64,000 bases of DNA from Mycolicibacterium arabiense (GCF_010731815.2 NZ_AP022593.1:2976001-3040000), one strand, 5' to 3'. Numbered from the stretch's first letter, positions 38,510-48,256 are shown. Numbers and translations are program-made. Notes: generated from the letters alone by a model not told the origin.

Positions 38510-39846
38510 TGCGCCTCGACTTCGGCGATCCGCCGCCCGAGCGCGTGCACCCGCCAACCCGCGGCCTGCCACTTCGCGACGTCCAGGCAGTTGCGGCCGT
38601 CGACGACCACCTTCGCGCGCACCGTGGCCGCCAGCTCCTGCGGATCGAGGTCGACGAACTCCTGCCACTCGGTGAGGACCAGGACCGCGTCGGCGCGCTC
38701 GCAAGCCTCGAGCGCCGAGGTCGAGTAGTTCAGCGTCGGGAACACCCGCCGGGAGTTGTCCATCGCCTGCGGGTCGTACACGTTGACGGTCGCGCCGTTG
38801 AGCTGCAGCAGGCCCGCCACGTTGAGGGCGGGTGAGTCGCGGACGTCGTCGGACTCGGGCTTGAACGCCGCTCCCAGCACGCCGACGTTGGCGCCGAGCA
38901 GCGATCCCCCGCACGCCTTCGTGGTGAGTTCGACCATGCGGGTGCGGCGGCGCATGTTGATGCCGTCCACCTCGCGCAGGAAGGTCAGGGCGTGGTTGGC
39001 GCCCAGTTCGCCGGCCCGGGCCATGAACGCCCGGATGTCCTTCGGTAGGCAGCCCCCGCCAAATCCCAGTCCGGCGTTGAGAAATCGGCGCCCGATGCGG
39101 GGGTCGTACCCCAGCGCATCGGCCAGCAGCGTGACGTCGGCGTCCACGGCCTCGCACACCTCGGAGATCGCGTTGATGAACGAGATCTTGGTGGCGAGGA
39201 ACGCATTGGCCGAGACCTTCACCAGTTCCGCGGTCTGCAGGTCGGTGACCAGGAACGGCACCTCGTCGGCCAGGATAGGCGCGTACAGCTCGCGCAGCAG
39301 TTTCTCGGCGCGGTGCGAATCTGGTTGTACGCCAAAGACGATGCGGTCGGGGTGCAGTGTGTCGTGCACGGCGTATCCCTCGCGGAGGAACTCCGGGTTC
39401 CATGCGATCTCGACGTCGACGCCCTCGGGCGCGATCGCGCGGGCACGCACCGTCAGGTCGGCGGCCGTCCCGACCGGCACGGTCGACTTGCCGACGATCA
39501 CCGACGAGCGGCGCAGTCGCGGGACCAGCGTATCGATGACCGCGTGGACGTGCCGCAGGTCGGCGCCGTACTCACCCTTCTTCTGCGGCGTGCCGACACC
39601 GAGGAAGTGCACGTCGGCGAACTCGACCGCGGCGTCGTAGTCGGTGGTGAACCGAAGCCGGCCCGCCTCGAGGTTCTCCCGCAGCATCTTGCGCAGCCCG
39701 GGTTCGTAGAACGGGATGTCGCCGGACGCGAGCTTTGCGATCTTGCCGGGGTCGACGTCGACGCCGATCACCTCGTGACCGAGTTCGGCCATGCCGGCGG
39801 CGTGTGTCGCGCCGAGGTAGCCCGTGCCGAACACTGTGCATCGCAT
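38506..39846 (-). CDS. udgA: UDP-glucose 6-dehydrogenase
   Basis: A 446-residue enzyme that oxidises UDP-glucose twice to UDP-glucuronate with NAD. The Rossmann motif is CTVFGTGYLGATHAAGMAE, the central helix contains KVSANAFLATKISFINAIS, and the catalytic Cys is in LGFGGGCLPKDIRAF. The C-terminal domain has LGAAFKPESDDVRDSPAL. The product feeds glycan synthesis; a sugar transferase is encoded nearby at 43816-45315. It is the Rv0322 homologue, close to dcd as in M. tuberculosis, but with amt and a DUF7159 gene inserted between. Confidence 0.92.
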   Translation of the reverse strand: MRCTVFGTGYLGATHAAGMAELGHEVIGVDVDPGKIAKLASGDIPFYEPGLRKMLRENLEAGRLRFTTDYDAAVEFADVHFLGVGTPQKKGEYGADLRHVHAVIDTLVPRLRRSSVIVGKSTVPVGTAADLTVRARAIAPEGVDVEIAWNPEFLREGYAVHDTLHPDRIVFGVQPDSHRAEKLLRELYAPILADEVPFLVTDLQTAELVKVSANAFLATKISFINAISEVCEAVDADVTLLADALGYDPRIGRRFLNAGLGFGGGCLPKDIRAFMARAGELGANHALTFLREVDGINMRRRTRMVELTTKACGGSLLGANVGVLGAAFKPESDDVRDSPALNVAGLLQLNGATVNVYDPQAMDNSRRVFPTLNYSTSALEACERADAVLVLTEWQEFVDLDPQELAATVRAKVVVDGRNCLDVAKWQAAGWRVHALGRRIAEVEAH

Positions 39847-39948
39847 GCACCTTGGATATGCCAGCGCCGTGAGCTAGCCGCTACGCGACACTGATCGGCA
39901 GACCAACGTTCGGTGACGAATGGAGGTGGACTCCCCGGTGGGAGCGGC

Positions 39949-41598
39949 CTACGAGCAGAAGATCAGGAAGCAGTTCGCCCCGGGCGCCTGCGATCCGCCG
40001 GAGCCCTCCGACGAACCACGGCCCGAACCGTTGTCGTTGCCATTTCGGTTGTTGTTGCCGTTGTCCTGCGACGGCCACTCGAACTCCGGCTCGTCGCGCG
40101 ACGGTCGCTGCGGCTGCCAGGGCGGCTGCCACACCGGCGGCTCGGGATCCTGGGTCTGCTGCGGCGGCTGCCACGGGGGCTGCCACGGCGGGCGCTGCGG
40201 CTGATAGTCGTCGTAGTCCCGCGGCGGACGCTGCGGCCACTGCTGCTGCCACGGCGGCTGCCAGATCGGGCGCTGCTGCACGGGCGGCTGCCACACCGGC
40301 GGCTGCCAGACGGGCGGCACCGCGACCGGCGGAACCACCGGCGCGACGACGGGCGGCGCGGGCGGGGGTGCTGCGGGTGCGGGTGGCGGTGCGGCAGGCG
40401 CAGGTGCCGGGGCCTGTGGCGGTTCGACGAACACCGTGCGCGGGGGCGCGGCCGGTGCCTGCTGCACCACGGGGACCGGCGCCTTGATCGTCTCGGCAGG
40501 CGGCGGCGCAGGCGCAGCTGGCTTGGCCGCCTCCGGCGCGGGCGGCGGTGCCGCGGGCGGCACGACGCTGGGGATAATCGCGGCCTGGCCCGGGCTGGGC
40601 CGCTGATCGGCGGTCGGCCTGATGCTTACGGCCAGCGAGATCACCAGGGCGACGACGCCGAGCACGAAGATCGACGTCAGCGCACTGCCGACGAGCAGGA
40701 ACGGCTTGCGGCCCTCCTCGACGCGGGGGGCGTCGACCTCGAGGTCGTCGTAGGCGGGATCGACGTCGGAGTAGGCCTGGTACGGGGACGCGGCGGCGAC
40801 GGCGGCAACCCCGCCGACCGGGGCCATCTGCGTGCTGGCGTTCGCCAGTCCGACGGACTCGTTGCCTGCAGTGGCGCCGTCGGGGTCCAGCGCGTAGGCC
40901 AGACCGGCGGTGGTGGCGTCGAAGGCGGGCGCGTTGGCGGCCGCGAGTGCGGCGCCGCGCGCGAGGGCGAGACCCGATTCATCGGGCGCGTTGACGGGGA
41001 TGGAGACGAGATCGGCCAGGTGCGCCTTGACCGACGCGATGTCGACCCCGGCGCCCACGACGAACATGCCCTGGGGCGACGTGTCCTGGCGCTCCACCGC
41101 GGCGACCATTTCGGCGAGCACAGCGAGTGCGTCGGTGCTGTGCAGGCTGCGGCTGAGGACCTTGACGATCGAGCCGTCGTCGCTGCGCACCACCGACAGC
41201 GTCGCGGTGTCGCGGTCGATGAACAGCAGGCCGGTGCTCTCGTACCCGACGGCGCGACCAGCGGCTTGCGCGAGTGCGCCCGCGGCGTGCAGTTCGGACA
41301 CCAGCATCACGTCGGTGATGCCGCGCGCGGTCAGCCCGTCGCGCAGTGCGGCGGCCTCGGTGCGGTCACTCCAGGTGACGCCGATCGCCTTCAGTACATG
41401 GCCGCCCTCGGTCGCGCTCTCCTGGGTTCCGAGCACCGCGGAGACCAATTCATCGGTCACGTTCGCGGTTGCTGAGCCCTCGCCACCCGACACGTCGAAC
41501 GTGTCGTGGTCGACGATGGCACCGTCACCCTTTTCGCCTTCGACCAGCACCATGCGGACCGTCTTAGGTGTCAACGACACACCCAGTACGATGTCCAC
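39949..41598 (-). CDS. DUF7159-type membrane protein with Pro/Trp-rich tail
   Basis: A 549-residue protein starting at GTG 41598, preceded by GGAGGAG. The N-terminal 240 residues look like a divergent actin/Hsp70-type fold (DIVLGVSLTPKTVRMVLVEG; MFVVGAGVDIASVKAHLAD), followed by a linker and one membrane helix (about 300-322). The outer tail is Pro/Ala-rich, then contains six WQPP units, an acidic/Asn-Gly stretch, and ends in NCFLIFCS with two Cys. Such proteins are confined to mycobacteria and their function is unknown. The design parallels the Hsp70-like gene upstream of iniR. Confidence 0.75.
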   Translation of the reverse strand: MDIVLGVSLTPKTVRMVLVEGEKGDGAIVDHDTFDVSGGEGSATANVTDELVSAVLGTQESATEGGHVLKAIGVTWSDRTEAAALRDGLTARGITDVMLVSELHAAGALAQAAGRAVGYESTGLLFIDRDTATLSVVRSDDGSIVKVLSRSLHSTDALAVLAEMVAAVERQDTSPQGMFVVGAGVDIASVKAHLADLVSIPVNAPDESGLALARGAALAAANAPAFDATTAGLAYALDPDGATAGNESVGLANASTQMAPVGGVAAVAAASPYQAYSDVDPAYDDLEVDAPRVEEGRKPFLLVGSALTSIFVLGVVALVISLAVSIRPTADQRPSPGQAAIIPSVVPPAAPPPAPEAAKPAAPAPPPAETIKAPVPVVQQAPAAPPRTVFVEPPQAPAPAPAAPPPAPAAPPPAPPVVAPVVPPVAVPPVWQPPVWQPPVQQRPIWQPPWQQQWPQRPPRDYDDYQPQRPPWQPPWQPPQQTQDPEPPVWQPPWQPQRPSRDEPEFEWPSQDNGNNNRNGNDNGSGRGSSEGSGGSQAPGANCFLIFCS

Positions 41599-41777
41599 TG
41601 ACTCCTCCAAAGTGTTTGCTGCGCTTCGTGAGTCGCCCTGACGACCCCTCACCGGCGAGCCGCCGACTAGATGTTTCATCGCCGCGACCAGCAGCGTCGT
41701 TACACACGACACCGTTAGCTGCGCACCCGTCGACGACCCGCATTCGAGGCTACTCGGATGGAGCGTCGAGCGGCACC

Positions 41778-43085
41778 TCAGTTCTCGTCGGCAGCTTCCC
41801 GCCGAGGGGCGCCCAAGTCACCCAGCGTGCCGGGTCGACGCGACGGCAGGTGGCCGTGCACACCCTCGGCGTAGGCCGTCTCCGCGTGCTGGGTGAAGTC
41901 GACGCCGGTGGTCTCGTCGTCGGCGCTGACACGGAAGCCGATGAGACGGTCGATCAGCTTCGCGAGGCCGTAGGAGACTCCGAACGCGTACGCCGCGACC
42001 ACCACTGCTCCCAGCGCCTGCTTGCCGAGCTGAGTGACCCCTCCGCCGTAGAGCAGCCCCTCGGGTCCGCCGGTCATCACCGACGTGGCGAGCAAGCCGA
42101 TCAGCAGCACACCGACCACGCCGCCGACGAAGTGCACGCCGACGACGTCGAGCGAGTCGTCGTAGCCGAAGCGGAACTTCAGCCCGATCGCGAACGAGCA
42201 GACGATGCCGGCGAGGAGGCCGACGACGACGGCGCCGAGAGTGTTGACCGTTCCGCACGACGGGGTGATCGCGACGAGCCCGGCCACCACGCCGGACGCG
42301 GCGCCGAACGTCGTCGGTCGCCCGTCGCGGACCTGCTCGACGCCCAGCCAGCCGAGCATGCCGAGGCATCCGGCTACGAGGGTGTTGAGGAAGATCGCCG
42401 ACGCGGTGCCGTTGGCGGCGAGCGCCGAGCCCGCGTTGAAGCCGAACCAACCGAACCACAGCAACCCGACGCCCAGCAGCACGAACGGCAGGTTGTGCGG
42501 TCGCATCGCGTCCTTCTTGAACCCGATGCGCGGCCCGAGGACCAGGGCTAGCGCCAATGCCGATGCACCCGAGACGATTTCGACGACCAGCCCGCCGGCG
42601 TAGTCGAGTGCGCCGAGCTTGAACAGCCAGCCGCCCGGCGCCCAGACCCAGTGCGCGACGACGGCGTAGACGGCGACCGTCCAGATCGGCACGAACAACA
42701 CCCACGCGGCGAACTTGGCGCGGTCGGCGATCGCACCGGAGATGAGCGCCGCGGTGATGATCGCGAAGGTCAGCTGGAACGTCGCGAACAGCAGCTCCGG
42801 CACGCTGCCGTGCAGGTCGTCGGGGGCGATCCCGGCCAGGCCCATGTGCTCGAGCGTGCCGATCAATCCGCCGGCTCCGTCGCCGGTGAAGGCCAGGGTG
42901 TAGCCGAACAGCAGCCACGCGACCGTCACCAGGGGGATCGAGATGAAGCTCATCATGATCATGTTCAGCACGCCGGTGGTGCGCACCATGCCGCCGTAGA
43001 AGATCGCCAGGCCGGGCGTCATTAACAGGACCATGGCGGTGGCGACCAGCAACCATGCCGTCGCTGCGGGATCGAGTTCTTGCAT
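41778..43085 (-). CDS. amt: Ammonium transporter (Amt family)
   Basis: A 435-residue protein with 11 expected membrane helices that conducts ammonium/ammonia into the cell. It carries FYGGMVRTTGVLN, the signature LDYAGGLVVEIVSGASAL, and the second pore His in VVGVHFVGGVVGVLL. The first pore His of the usual VVHI motif is replaced by Glu (VVEI), as in some fungal Mep proteins. A 38-base pair of GlnR boxes lies just upstream, so nitrogen control is likely. No glnB or glnK is next to it. Confidence 0.93.
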   Translation of the reverse strand: MQELDPAATAWLLVATAMVLLMTPGLAIFYGGMVRTTGVLNMIMMSFISIPLVTVAWLLFGYTLAFTGDGAGGLIGTLEHMGLAGIAPDDLHGSVPELLFATFQLTFAIITAALISGAIADRAKFAAWVLFVPIWTVAVYAVVAHWVWAPGGWLFKLGALDYAGGLVVEIVSGASALALALVLGPRIGFKKDAMRPHNLPFVLLGVGLLWFGWFGFNAGSALAANGTASAIFLNTLVAGCLGMLGWLGVEQVRDGRPTTFGAASGVVAGLVAITPSCGTVNTLGAVVVGLLAGIVCSFAIGLKFRFGYDDSLDVVGVHFVGGVVGVLLIGLLATSVMTGGPEGLLYGGGVTQLGKQALGAVVVAAYAFGVSYGLAKLIDRLIGFRVSADDETTGVDFTQHAETAYAEGVHGHLPSRRPGTLGDLGAPRREAADEN

Positions 43086-43107
43086 TCGGCGAGAATGTCG
43101 CCCGCGG

Positions 43108-43145
43108 GTTTCGACGGCGCGGCGAATGTGTTTCCGGCGTGTTAC
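43108..43145 (-). promoter_or_regulatory. GlnR boxes upstream of amt
   Basis: On the minus strand GTAAC-N6-GAAAC (43145-43130) exactly matches the actinobacterial GlnR pattern, and a further GAAAC follows at 43112-43108 after the expected 6+5+6 bases, the intervening GTNAC being degenerate. The array ends 22 bases before the amt start codon. Confidence 0.75.
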
Positions 43146-43226
43146 CGCAGGTTCACCCGCGAGTATGGGCCTTACGTACGCAAACGGGGCGCTTCACGTG
43201 CACGAGGCCCAGACTCGTCGGGTCGG

Positions 43227-43796
43227 TCAGTGCTTGACGAAGTTCAGGTAGGACTTCGACGGCGTCGGCCCGCGCTGGCCCTGATACTTCGACCCGACCT
43301 TCGAGCTGCCGTACGGGTGCTCGGCGGGGCTGGACAGGCGCAGCAGGCACAGCTGGCCGATCTTCATGCCCGGCCAGAGCGTGATCGGCAGGTTGGCGAC
43401 GTTCGACAGCTCGAGGGTGATGTGGCCGCTGAACCCCGGGTCGATGAACCCCGCCGTCGAGTGAGTGAGCAGGCCGAGACGCCCCAGCGACGACTTGCCC
43501 TCGAGGCGGCCCGCGAGATCGTCGGGCAGCGTGCACCGTTCGAGCGTGGATCCCAGGACGAACTCCCCCGGGTGCAGCACGAACGGTTCGTCTTCCTTGG
43601 GCTCGACGAGCGTGGTGAGGTCGTCCTGGCGCAGCGCCGGGTCGATGTGGGTGTAGCGCGTGTTGTTGAAGACGCGGAACAGGTTGTCCAACCGGACGTC
43701 GACGCTGGAGGGCTGGATCATGCCGTCGTCGAACGGGTCGATGCCCAGCCGGCCGGCGGTGATCTCGGCGCGGATGTCGCGATCGGAGAGCAGCAC
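43227..43796 (-). CDS. dcd: dCTP deaminase (probably bifunctional, dUMP-forming)
   Basis: A 189-residue trimeric enzyme. It begins [15 protein letters not shown] and contains [15 protein letters not shown], the P-loop-free nucleotide site [19 protein letters not shown] with the catalytic Glu in [15 protein letters not shown], and the C-terminal [14 protein letters not shown] lid. Mycobacterial Dcd both deaminates dCTP and splits dUTP to dUMP; the intact HSTAGF region fits. It is the Rv0321 homologue. Confidence 0.93.
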   Translation of the reverse strand: MLLSDRDIRAEITAGRLGIDPFDDGMIQPSSVDVRLDNLFRVFNNTRYTHIDPALRQDDLTTLVEPKEDEPFVLHPGEFVLGSTLERCTLPDDLAGRLEGKSSLGRLGLLTHSTAGFIDPGFSGHITLELSNVANLPITLWPGMKIGQLCLLRLSSPAEHPYGSSKVGSKYQGQRGPTPSKSYLNFVKH

Positions 43797-43815
43797 GCGA
43801 CGAAGCCTAACCCTG

Positions 43816-45315
43816 TCAGTATGCGCCGCGTCCGCGCAGCACCACCGCCACGGTGCGGCCGATGATGACCAGGTCTTGGGCCATCGACCAGTTCTCGACG
43901 TAGGACAGATCGAACCGGGTCGCGTCCTCCGCAGGGACGTCGGATCGACCGCTCACCTGCCACAGGCCCGTCAGACCCGGGCGGACCAGCAGCCGACGCC
44001 GGACCAGGTCGTCGTAGGTCGTGACCTCTTCCGGGGACTGCGGGCGCGGACCGACGACGCTCATGTCGCCAGCGAGCACGTTCAGGAACTGCGGTAGCTC
44101 GTCGATGCTGAACTTCCGCAGGATTCGCCCGACCCGGGTGACGCGCGGGTCGTCCTTGACCTTGAAGTACAGCCCATCGTGCCCGGCCGCCGCCAGCATG
44201 CCGGGCAGCTGCGCGTCGGCGCCGACGACCATGCTGCGGAACTTGAGCATGCCGAAGACGTTGCCGCCCATGCCGACTCGCTCAGCCACGTAGAAGGCCG
44301 GACCGCGGCTGGTGACCTTGATCAAGACAAAGGCAATCGCCAGCAGCGGGGCGGCGCACAGCAGCGCCGTGGCCGCGAAGGCGACGTCGAAGACGCGCTT
44401 TCCCCACGCGTTGGCCTGGTCGTACTGCGGCTCGTCGATGAGCAGCATGGCCATTCCCGCGACCGGCTGACTCCTGATTCGTTCTGCCGCGACGTCCATG
44501 AGTCCCGCGGCGACGATGAGGTCGATGCCAAAGGCCTCCAGGTCCCATATGAGCCGTCGAATCGCCAACGGGTTCAGGTGGTCAGTGGGCGAGAGTGCCA
44601 CCGTGTCGGCCCCACTGGCCTGTACCGCGTCGAGGACGGCGCGGTCGGTGCCGACGAACGGTACGTGACGAGAGCCGACCAGCGTTGCGTCCACAGACGG
44701 AGCCGTGGGCGTGCAGAGGCCGACGACTTCGTAGCCGAGCCGGGCATCGAGGACGAACTTGTTGGCGATGTCGATGGCGGCCGATTCACGCCCAACGACC
44801 AGCAATGACGTCTGATAGCGACCCTTGACCCGTTGCCGGGCGGCATACGAGCGCCACATTCCGCGGTTGGCGAGCAGGCCGAGCAAGCCGACGGGCAGCG
44901 CGATCGCGATGTAGCCGTTGGCCGGGTCGATGTTGAAGACCAGGGAAAGGAAGGCGACCAGGCTGAACAGCACCAGCGCCGACGAGACGACCCGGCGGTA
45001 CTCCTCCGTGCCGTGACCGAGAATGCGGCGCGAGCGACTGCCGACGACCGCAAGCAGTGTCAACCAAAGTCCCGCGAGCACGACACCGACGACGGAGTAG
45101 TCGATGCCGGAAAGAGCGGACCAGGCGAGTTCGCGGGCGCTGCCAAATAGGCCGAACCGAATCCCGTCGGCGGTCGCAAATGCGGCACCGAGCACGACGA
45201 CGTCGCTTACGCGCAGGTTGCGCACATACTCGGCCTGCCACTGCTCGCGACGGGAACGGTAGGACCGGCCCACGTCGGGGCCTGCGTCGGACCCGTCGGG
45301 CGTCTCGAGCACCAA
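43816..45315 (-). CDS. Polyprenyl-phosphate sugar-phosphate transferase (WbaP/EpsL type)
   Basis: A 499-residue membrane enzyme that would start a polysaccharide by moving a sugar phosphate onto a polyprenyl carrier. Four or five helices fill the first 150 residues, a Rossmann-like domain follows ([18 protein letters not shown]), then a re-entrant helix and the bacterial sugar transferase domain: [51 protein letters not shown] and [14 protein letters not shown]. No flippase or polymerase lies in the window. The gene is 20 bases upstream of dcd. Confidence 0.88.
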   Translation of the reverse strand: MVLETPDGSDAGPDVGRSYRSRREQWQAEYVRNLRVSDVVVLGAAFATADGIRFGLFGSARELAWSALSGIDYSVVGVVLAGLWLTLLAVVGSRSRRILGHGTEEYRRVVSSALVLFSLVAFLSLVFNIDPANGYIAIALPVGLLGLLANRGMWRSYAARQRVKGRYQTSLLVVGRESAAIDIANKFVLDARLGYEVVGLCTPTAPSVDATLVGSRHVPFVGTDRAVLDAVQASGADTVALSPTDHLNPLAIRRLIWDLEAFGIDLIVAAGLMDVAAERIRSQPVAGMAMLLIDEPQYDQANAWGKRVFDVAFAATALLCAAPLLAIAFVLIKVTSRGPAFYVAERVGMGGNVFGMLKFRSMVVGADAQLPGMLAAAGHDGLYFKVKDDPRVTRVGRILRKFSIDELPQFLNVLAGDMSVVGPRPQSPEEVTTYDDLVRRRLLVRPGLTGLWQVSGRSDVPAEDATRFDLSYVENWSMAQDLVIIGRTVAVVLRGRGAY

Positions 45316-45395
45316 GCGTCACCCATTCGTCGAATTACTTGCCGACGCAATGGTGCGGTGCCGGGCGCCATTCGGCAGCCGAACGGAGGAAGCCG

Positions 45396-46166
45396 CTACG
45401 TCGGCCTTGTCGCAGCGGCGCGCTCGAGGTCGAGGAGTTGCTCTCCGCGCCGTTCGGCTTCGTAGGCCGCGCGCCCGCCACGGAGGCCGAACAATCGCTT
45501 CGACACCAGCAGGTAGACCACGGCGGCGACGTTGACGGCAAAGGTCAGGACGCGGGTGATCGTGACGCCATTGGCTAGGTCGTAGACCTCCAGCGGCAGG
45601 AACACCGAAGTGGCGACGACGGCGAAGTACTCGCCCCACCGCTTGAGTAGCCACAGCCCGGCCGCCTCGATCAACTCGAGAACGGCGTACGCGCCGAGCG
45701 CGGCGACCAGCAGCGCGAGCGTCGAAGGTGGTGCAGCAAGCGCTTTCTCGACGGTGTGGACGAGGCTCATCTCGTCGACACGGAAGCCGGACTGTCGTAG
45801 CAGCGGCAGATCACGGTCGAATACCGCCTGCAGCGACAGCTGCTCGTCGCGGAACTTCCAGACGCCCCACGCGGCCAGTGCGAGCAGCAGTGCGCGGATG
45901 AGGCGCTCGACCGCCAGCACCCGGACGATCACCACCTGCCGTAGCGCCTTGCCGCGCAAAATCTTCGGCGCCGCGCTCGTCGGGCCCGTGGCGAGGGCCG
46001 GCCCGAGTGCGAAGTCGCCGCAGCGCAGGCACCGCCACGCCTCGCCGACGCCGGTCGTGCCGTGCAGCCTGTCCGAGAGCGTCGGGTCGTCGGGTGCGAA
46101 CGTGGCGTGGCCCGCGAACGCGCAGAAGAGCAGCTCCCAGCGTCGGGTGCTGCGAGGTGTCGACAC
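45396..46166 (-). CDS. DUF2127 membrane protein
   Basis: A 256-residue protein. The N-terminal region has a CLRCGD zinc-type pair; then come about four hydrophobic segments (RALLLALAAWGVWKF; LALLVAALGAYAVLELIEAA; YFAVVATSVFLPLEVYDL; LTFAVNVAAVVYLLVS), the pattern of DUF2127. The function is unknown. It lies beside the tRNA-Gly gene on the other strand and may share a transcript with the downstream sugar transferase. Confidence 0.75.
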   Translation of the reverse strand: MSTPRSTRRWELLFCAFAGHATFAPDDPTLSDRLHGTTGVGEAWRCLRCGDFALGPALATGPTSAAPKILRGKALRQVVIVRVLAVERLIRALLLALAAWGVWKFRDEQLSLQAVFDRDLPLLRQSGFRVDEMSLVHTVEKALAAPPSTLALLVAALGAYAVLELIEAAGLWLLKRWGEYFAVVATSVFLPLEVYDLANGVTITRVLTFAVNVAAVVYLLVSKRLFGLRGGRAAYEAERRGEQLLDLERAAATRPT

Positions 46167-46252
46167 CGAGGTTCATCCTTCCCGACGCGACAGCAGCGTC
46201 CGACCGGGCGACTGTATGCTCACTGCAGGATGGAGCGCCACGGACGTCCCAA

Positions 46253-46326
46253 GCCGATGTAGTTCAATGGCAGAACATCAGCTTCCCAAGCTGAATACGC
46301 GGGTTCGATTCCCGTCATCGGCTCCA
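46253..46326 (+). tRNA. glyU: tRNA-Gly (anticodon CCC)
   Basis: The 74 bases fold into a standard cloverleaf: acceptor arms GCCGATG/CATCGGC, anticodon stem TCAGC/GCTGA with loop TTCCCAA giving anticodon CCC, T arm CGGGTTCGATTCCCG, discriminator T and an encoded CCA. It reads GGG codons. Its 3' part from 46282 is the left copy of the att repeat of the mobile element, and integration keeps the tRNA intact. Confidence 0.95.
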
Positions 46327-46327
46327 C
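46282..46327 (+). repeat. Left att core repeat
   Basis: 46 bases identical to 59628-59673. It spans the anticodon loop to just past the CCA end of tRNA-Gly, the usual crossover segment for tyrosine integrases that use tRNA genes. Confidence 0.95.
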
Positions 46328-46373
46328 ATCTTCCAGGGCGTTCGTCCGTTTGACCTCGGCGCGATCGGCTCGC

Positions 46374-46396
46374 GGTCCCGTATCGGTCCCGTAGAC
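46374..46396 (+). repeat. Left arm-type repeat (putative integrase arm site)
   Basis: A 23-base sequence identical to 59464-59486 and in the same orientation. It consists of GGTCCCGTA twice, separated by TC, then GAC. It lies 47 bases inside the left att core. A direct repeat near both att sites, outside the core, is typical of arm-type binding by the integrase N-terminal domain. Confidence 0.75.
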
Positions 46397-46500
46397 CGAA
46401 GGGCAGCGCCTGCCACCGTGGCGATAGCTATGAATGGCCTGGCATACTCGCCATGCCGCGACGCCGCCTCTCCGACGCCGCGCGGATGGGGGTTTACCAG

Positions 46501-47283
46501 ATGGCAGACGACGGCCTACCGCTTCGTGATCGTGGGCTTAACGCAGAAGAGATGACGGCGCTGAGACTCATCCTCAGCACCTACAGAGACGGCAGCGGCC
46601 AGGTTGTGCTGAAGAGCACCGGGGAAACCATGCCGGGCTTTCGCGACTTCGAGCGCGCGCTGGCTGCCGTTACCAACGGCGTCACAACGGAGAACAAGGG
46701 CATTTTCGACGTAATCGTCCCGGCGTCGCCGCTGCCGTACGGGCTGTCCGCCAAGATGTCGAAGATCCAGCCGGAACGCAATAAGTGCAGCTTCATGGAG
46801 CTTGCCAATTCGGCAGCAAAATTTCGGCAGAACCTACTCGATAAGCAGATCAATTGGGTAACAGAACCGATGTTGGCCGGCCCCGAAATCGTGGACCAGG
46901 TGACCGGCTGGCACCTCGCCGAGTCAGAAGGCATCGACGTACCGCAAAGCAAATACGTCATTCTCGCGCATAACAATCCTTGGACGCAGTTCCAGCTGAT
47001 TTCCTTCCCACTGACCCTCAAAGTGGCGAATCCCAAGGGCGAGGTCGAATGGCTCATTGAAGGCGCGTCGCTCAACGGCTACATCGACGACAATGGCCGA
47101 CGCCATCGCTTATGGCAGTGCTATATGAACTCGGGCGGCCAGCTGAAGTACTACCCACCACTTCACTGGGCGGATTGGATGTCAGCGGCTTTCACCTTGG
47201 AGAAGCCGCCTGTCGGATCTCCCTCCCAGCGCGCTCAGGAGTACTTCCCAGAGCTCTGGCCCGAAGGCTTCGGCGATACTTAG
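46501..47283 (+). CDS. Predicted type II restriction endonuclease (putative partner of the adjacent methyltransferase)
   Basis: A 260-residue soluble protein with no motif I can assign with certainty. The segment FDVIVPASPLPYGLSAKM (about residues 76-93) followed by FMELANSAAKFRQNLL has the D...S-x-K arrangement of a divergent PD-(D/E)xK nuclease and, as I recall, recurs in predicted restriction enzymes. The context supports this: it converges on a Dam-type methyltransferase with a four-base overlap. I start at 46501, preceded by a GGGGG run, since a -10-like CATACT at about 46443 makes the upstream ATG at 46453 unlikely. The activity is inferred. Confidence 0.45.
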   Translation: MADDGLPLRDRGLNAEEMTALRLILSTYRDGSGQVVLKSTGETMPGFRDFERALAAVTNGVTTENKGIFDVIVPASPLPYGLSAKMSKIQPERNKCSFMELANSAAKFRQNLLDKQINWVTEPMLAGPEIVDQVTGWHLAESEGIDVPQSKYVILAHNNPWTQFQLISFPLTLKVANPKGEVEWLIEGASLNGYIDDNGRRHRLWQCYMNSGGQLKYYPPLHWADWMSAAFTLEKPPVGSPSQRAQEYFPELWPEGFGDT

Positions 47284-48125
47284 GCGGGTTTCACCCACAA
47301 AACTTCTGTGCGTGCGGCACCCTTCTCGACTTTGGGCGGCTTCAATTCGTAAGTAGTCCAATCGGACAGCATCCCAGCGTAAAGGTCTGTCGCGTAGGCA
47401 CTTAGGACTACCGGCCCCGGGTGCGCGCGAAGAGTGTCGAGCAACTCAACGTGCTCGTCGTCCGTCATCTCGAACCCATACATCGTCTGCGTCCGCGAGC
47501 TATGGACGTAAGGCGGGTCCGCGTAGATCAGGCAGTCTGCGCCCGCGTGCCGTTTGATGACTTCGATTGCTGGGCGGTGATCAATCTCCGCGTCGCTGAG
47601 CCGCCAGGCAAGTACTCGTAGTTGGTCTGGGACCTTCTGCCAGCGGTGGCTCATCCCGCCTGCCCGCTGTTTGACTCCGCGACTCTTCCAACCGGTTTTC
47701 TTCGCGAGGTCGCTCGCATGCGCTTGCCAGCACCGCACCACGAATCGTCGCGCGTCCTCCACCGGGTCGCCGGTCGGAACGTCCGAGTCGACGTATTCAT
47801 CACGTGACCACGGTGTTGCTTCCAGTGCCCAGCAGAGATCTTCAGTATGGTCGCGAAGCGCGCGGAACAAATTGACGACTGAGCCATTCGTGTCGTTGAT
47901 GACCTCGTGCGGTGATGGGTCCTTCGAGAAGAACACCGCACCACTCCCGAAGAACGGCTCAACGTAGTGGTAGTGCGGTCCAAAGTGCTGAATGATCGCG
48001 CCCGCAAGCGACCACTTCGATCCCGGATATCGCAATACTGCCGGTGAGGGCCGCGCAGGCGCGGCCTTCACTTCGATAAGCGAGAGCGTCTCTGCAATAG
48101 CCCCGTTTACTCCGACCTTCGCCAC
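47280..48125 (-). CDS. Dam-type DNA adenine-N6 methyltransferase (D12 class)
   Basis: A 281-residue methyltransferase. Motif X/I is VLRYPGSKWSLAGAI and YVEPFFGSGAVFFSKDP (AdoMet binding, around residues 30-70), and the catalytic motif IV is DPPY in CLIYADPPYVHSS (around 205). The D12 target-recognition insert lies between. The substrate is DNA adenine, with recognition sequence unknown. The GTG at 48125 has GAGAGG ten bases upstream; a GTG at 48173 would add 16 Arg-rich residues. A perfect SOS box lies 132 bases upstream. It converges on the predicted endonuclease gene. Confidence 0.88.
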   Translation of the reverse strand: MAKVGVNGAIAETLSLIEVKAAPARPSPAVLRYPGSKWSLAGAIIQHFGPHYHYVEPFFGSGAVFFSKDPSPHEVINDTNGSVVNLFRALRDHTEDLCWALEATPWSRDEYVDSDVPTGDPVEDARRFVVRCWQAHASDLAKKTGWKSRGVKQRAGGMSHRWQKVPDQLRVLAWRLSDAEIDHRPAIEVIKRHAGADCLIYADPPYVHSSRTQTMYGFEMTDDEHVELLDTLRAHPGPVVLSAYATDLYAGMLSDWTTYELKPPKVEKGAARTEVLWVKPA

Positions 48126-48256
48126 CGATGCCGATCCTCTCGTTGGTCTGCCACGCCGACTCGCTGGCACCACGTGCTAGGAACCTACCGCTGCCGATAG
48201 GCCGCGCGCTGTGTACGACTCGCCGTTTCCGGCAGAGTTAGTTGCAGTCAGAGTAC

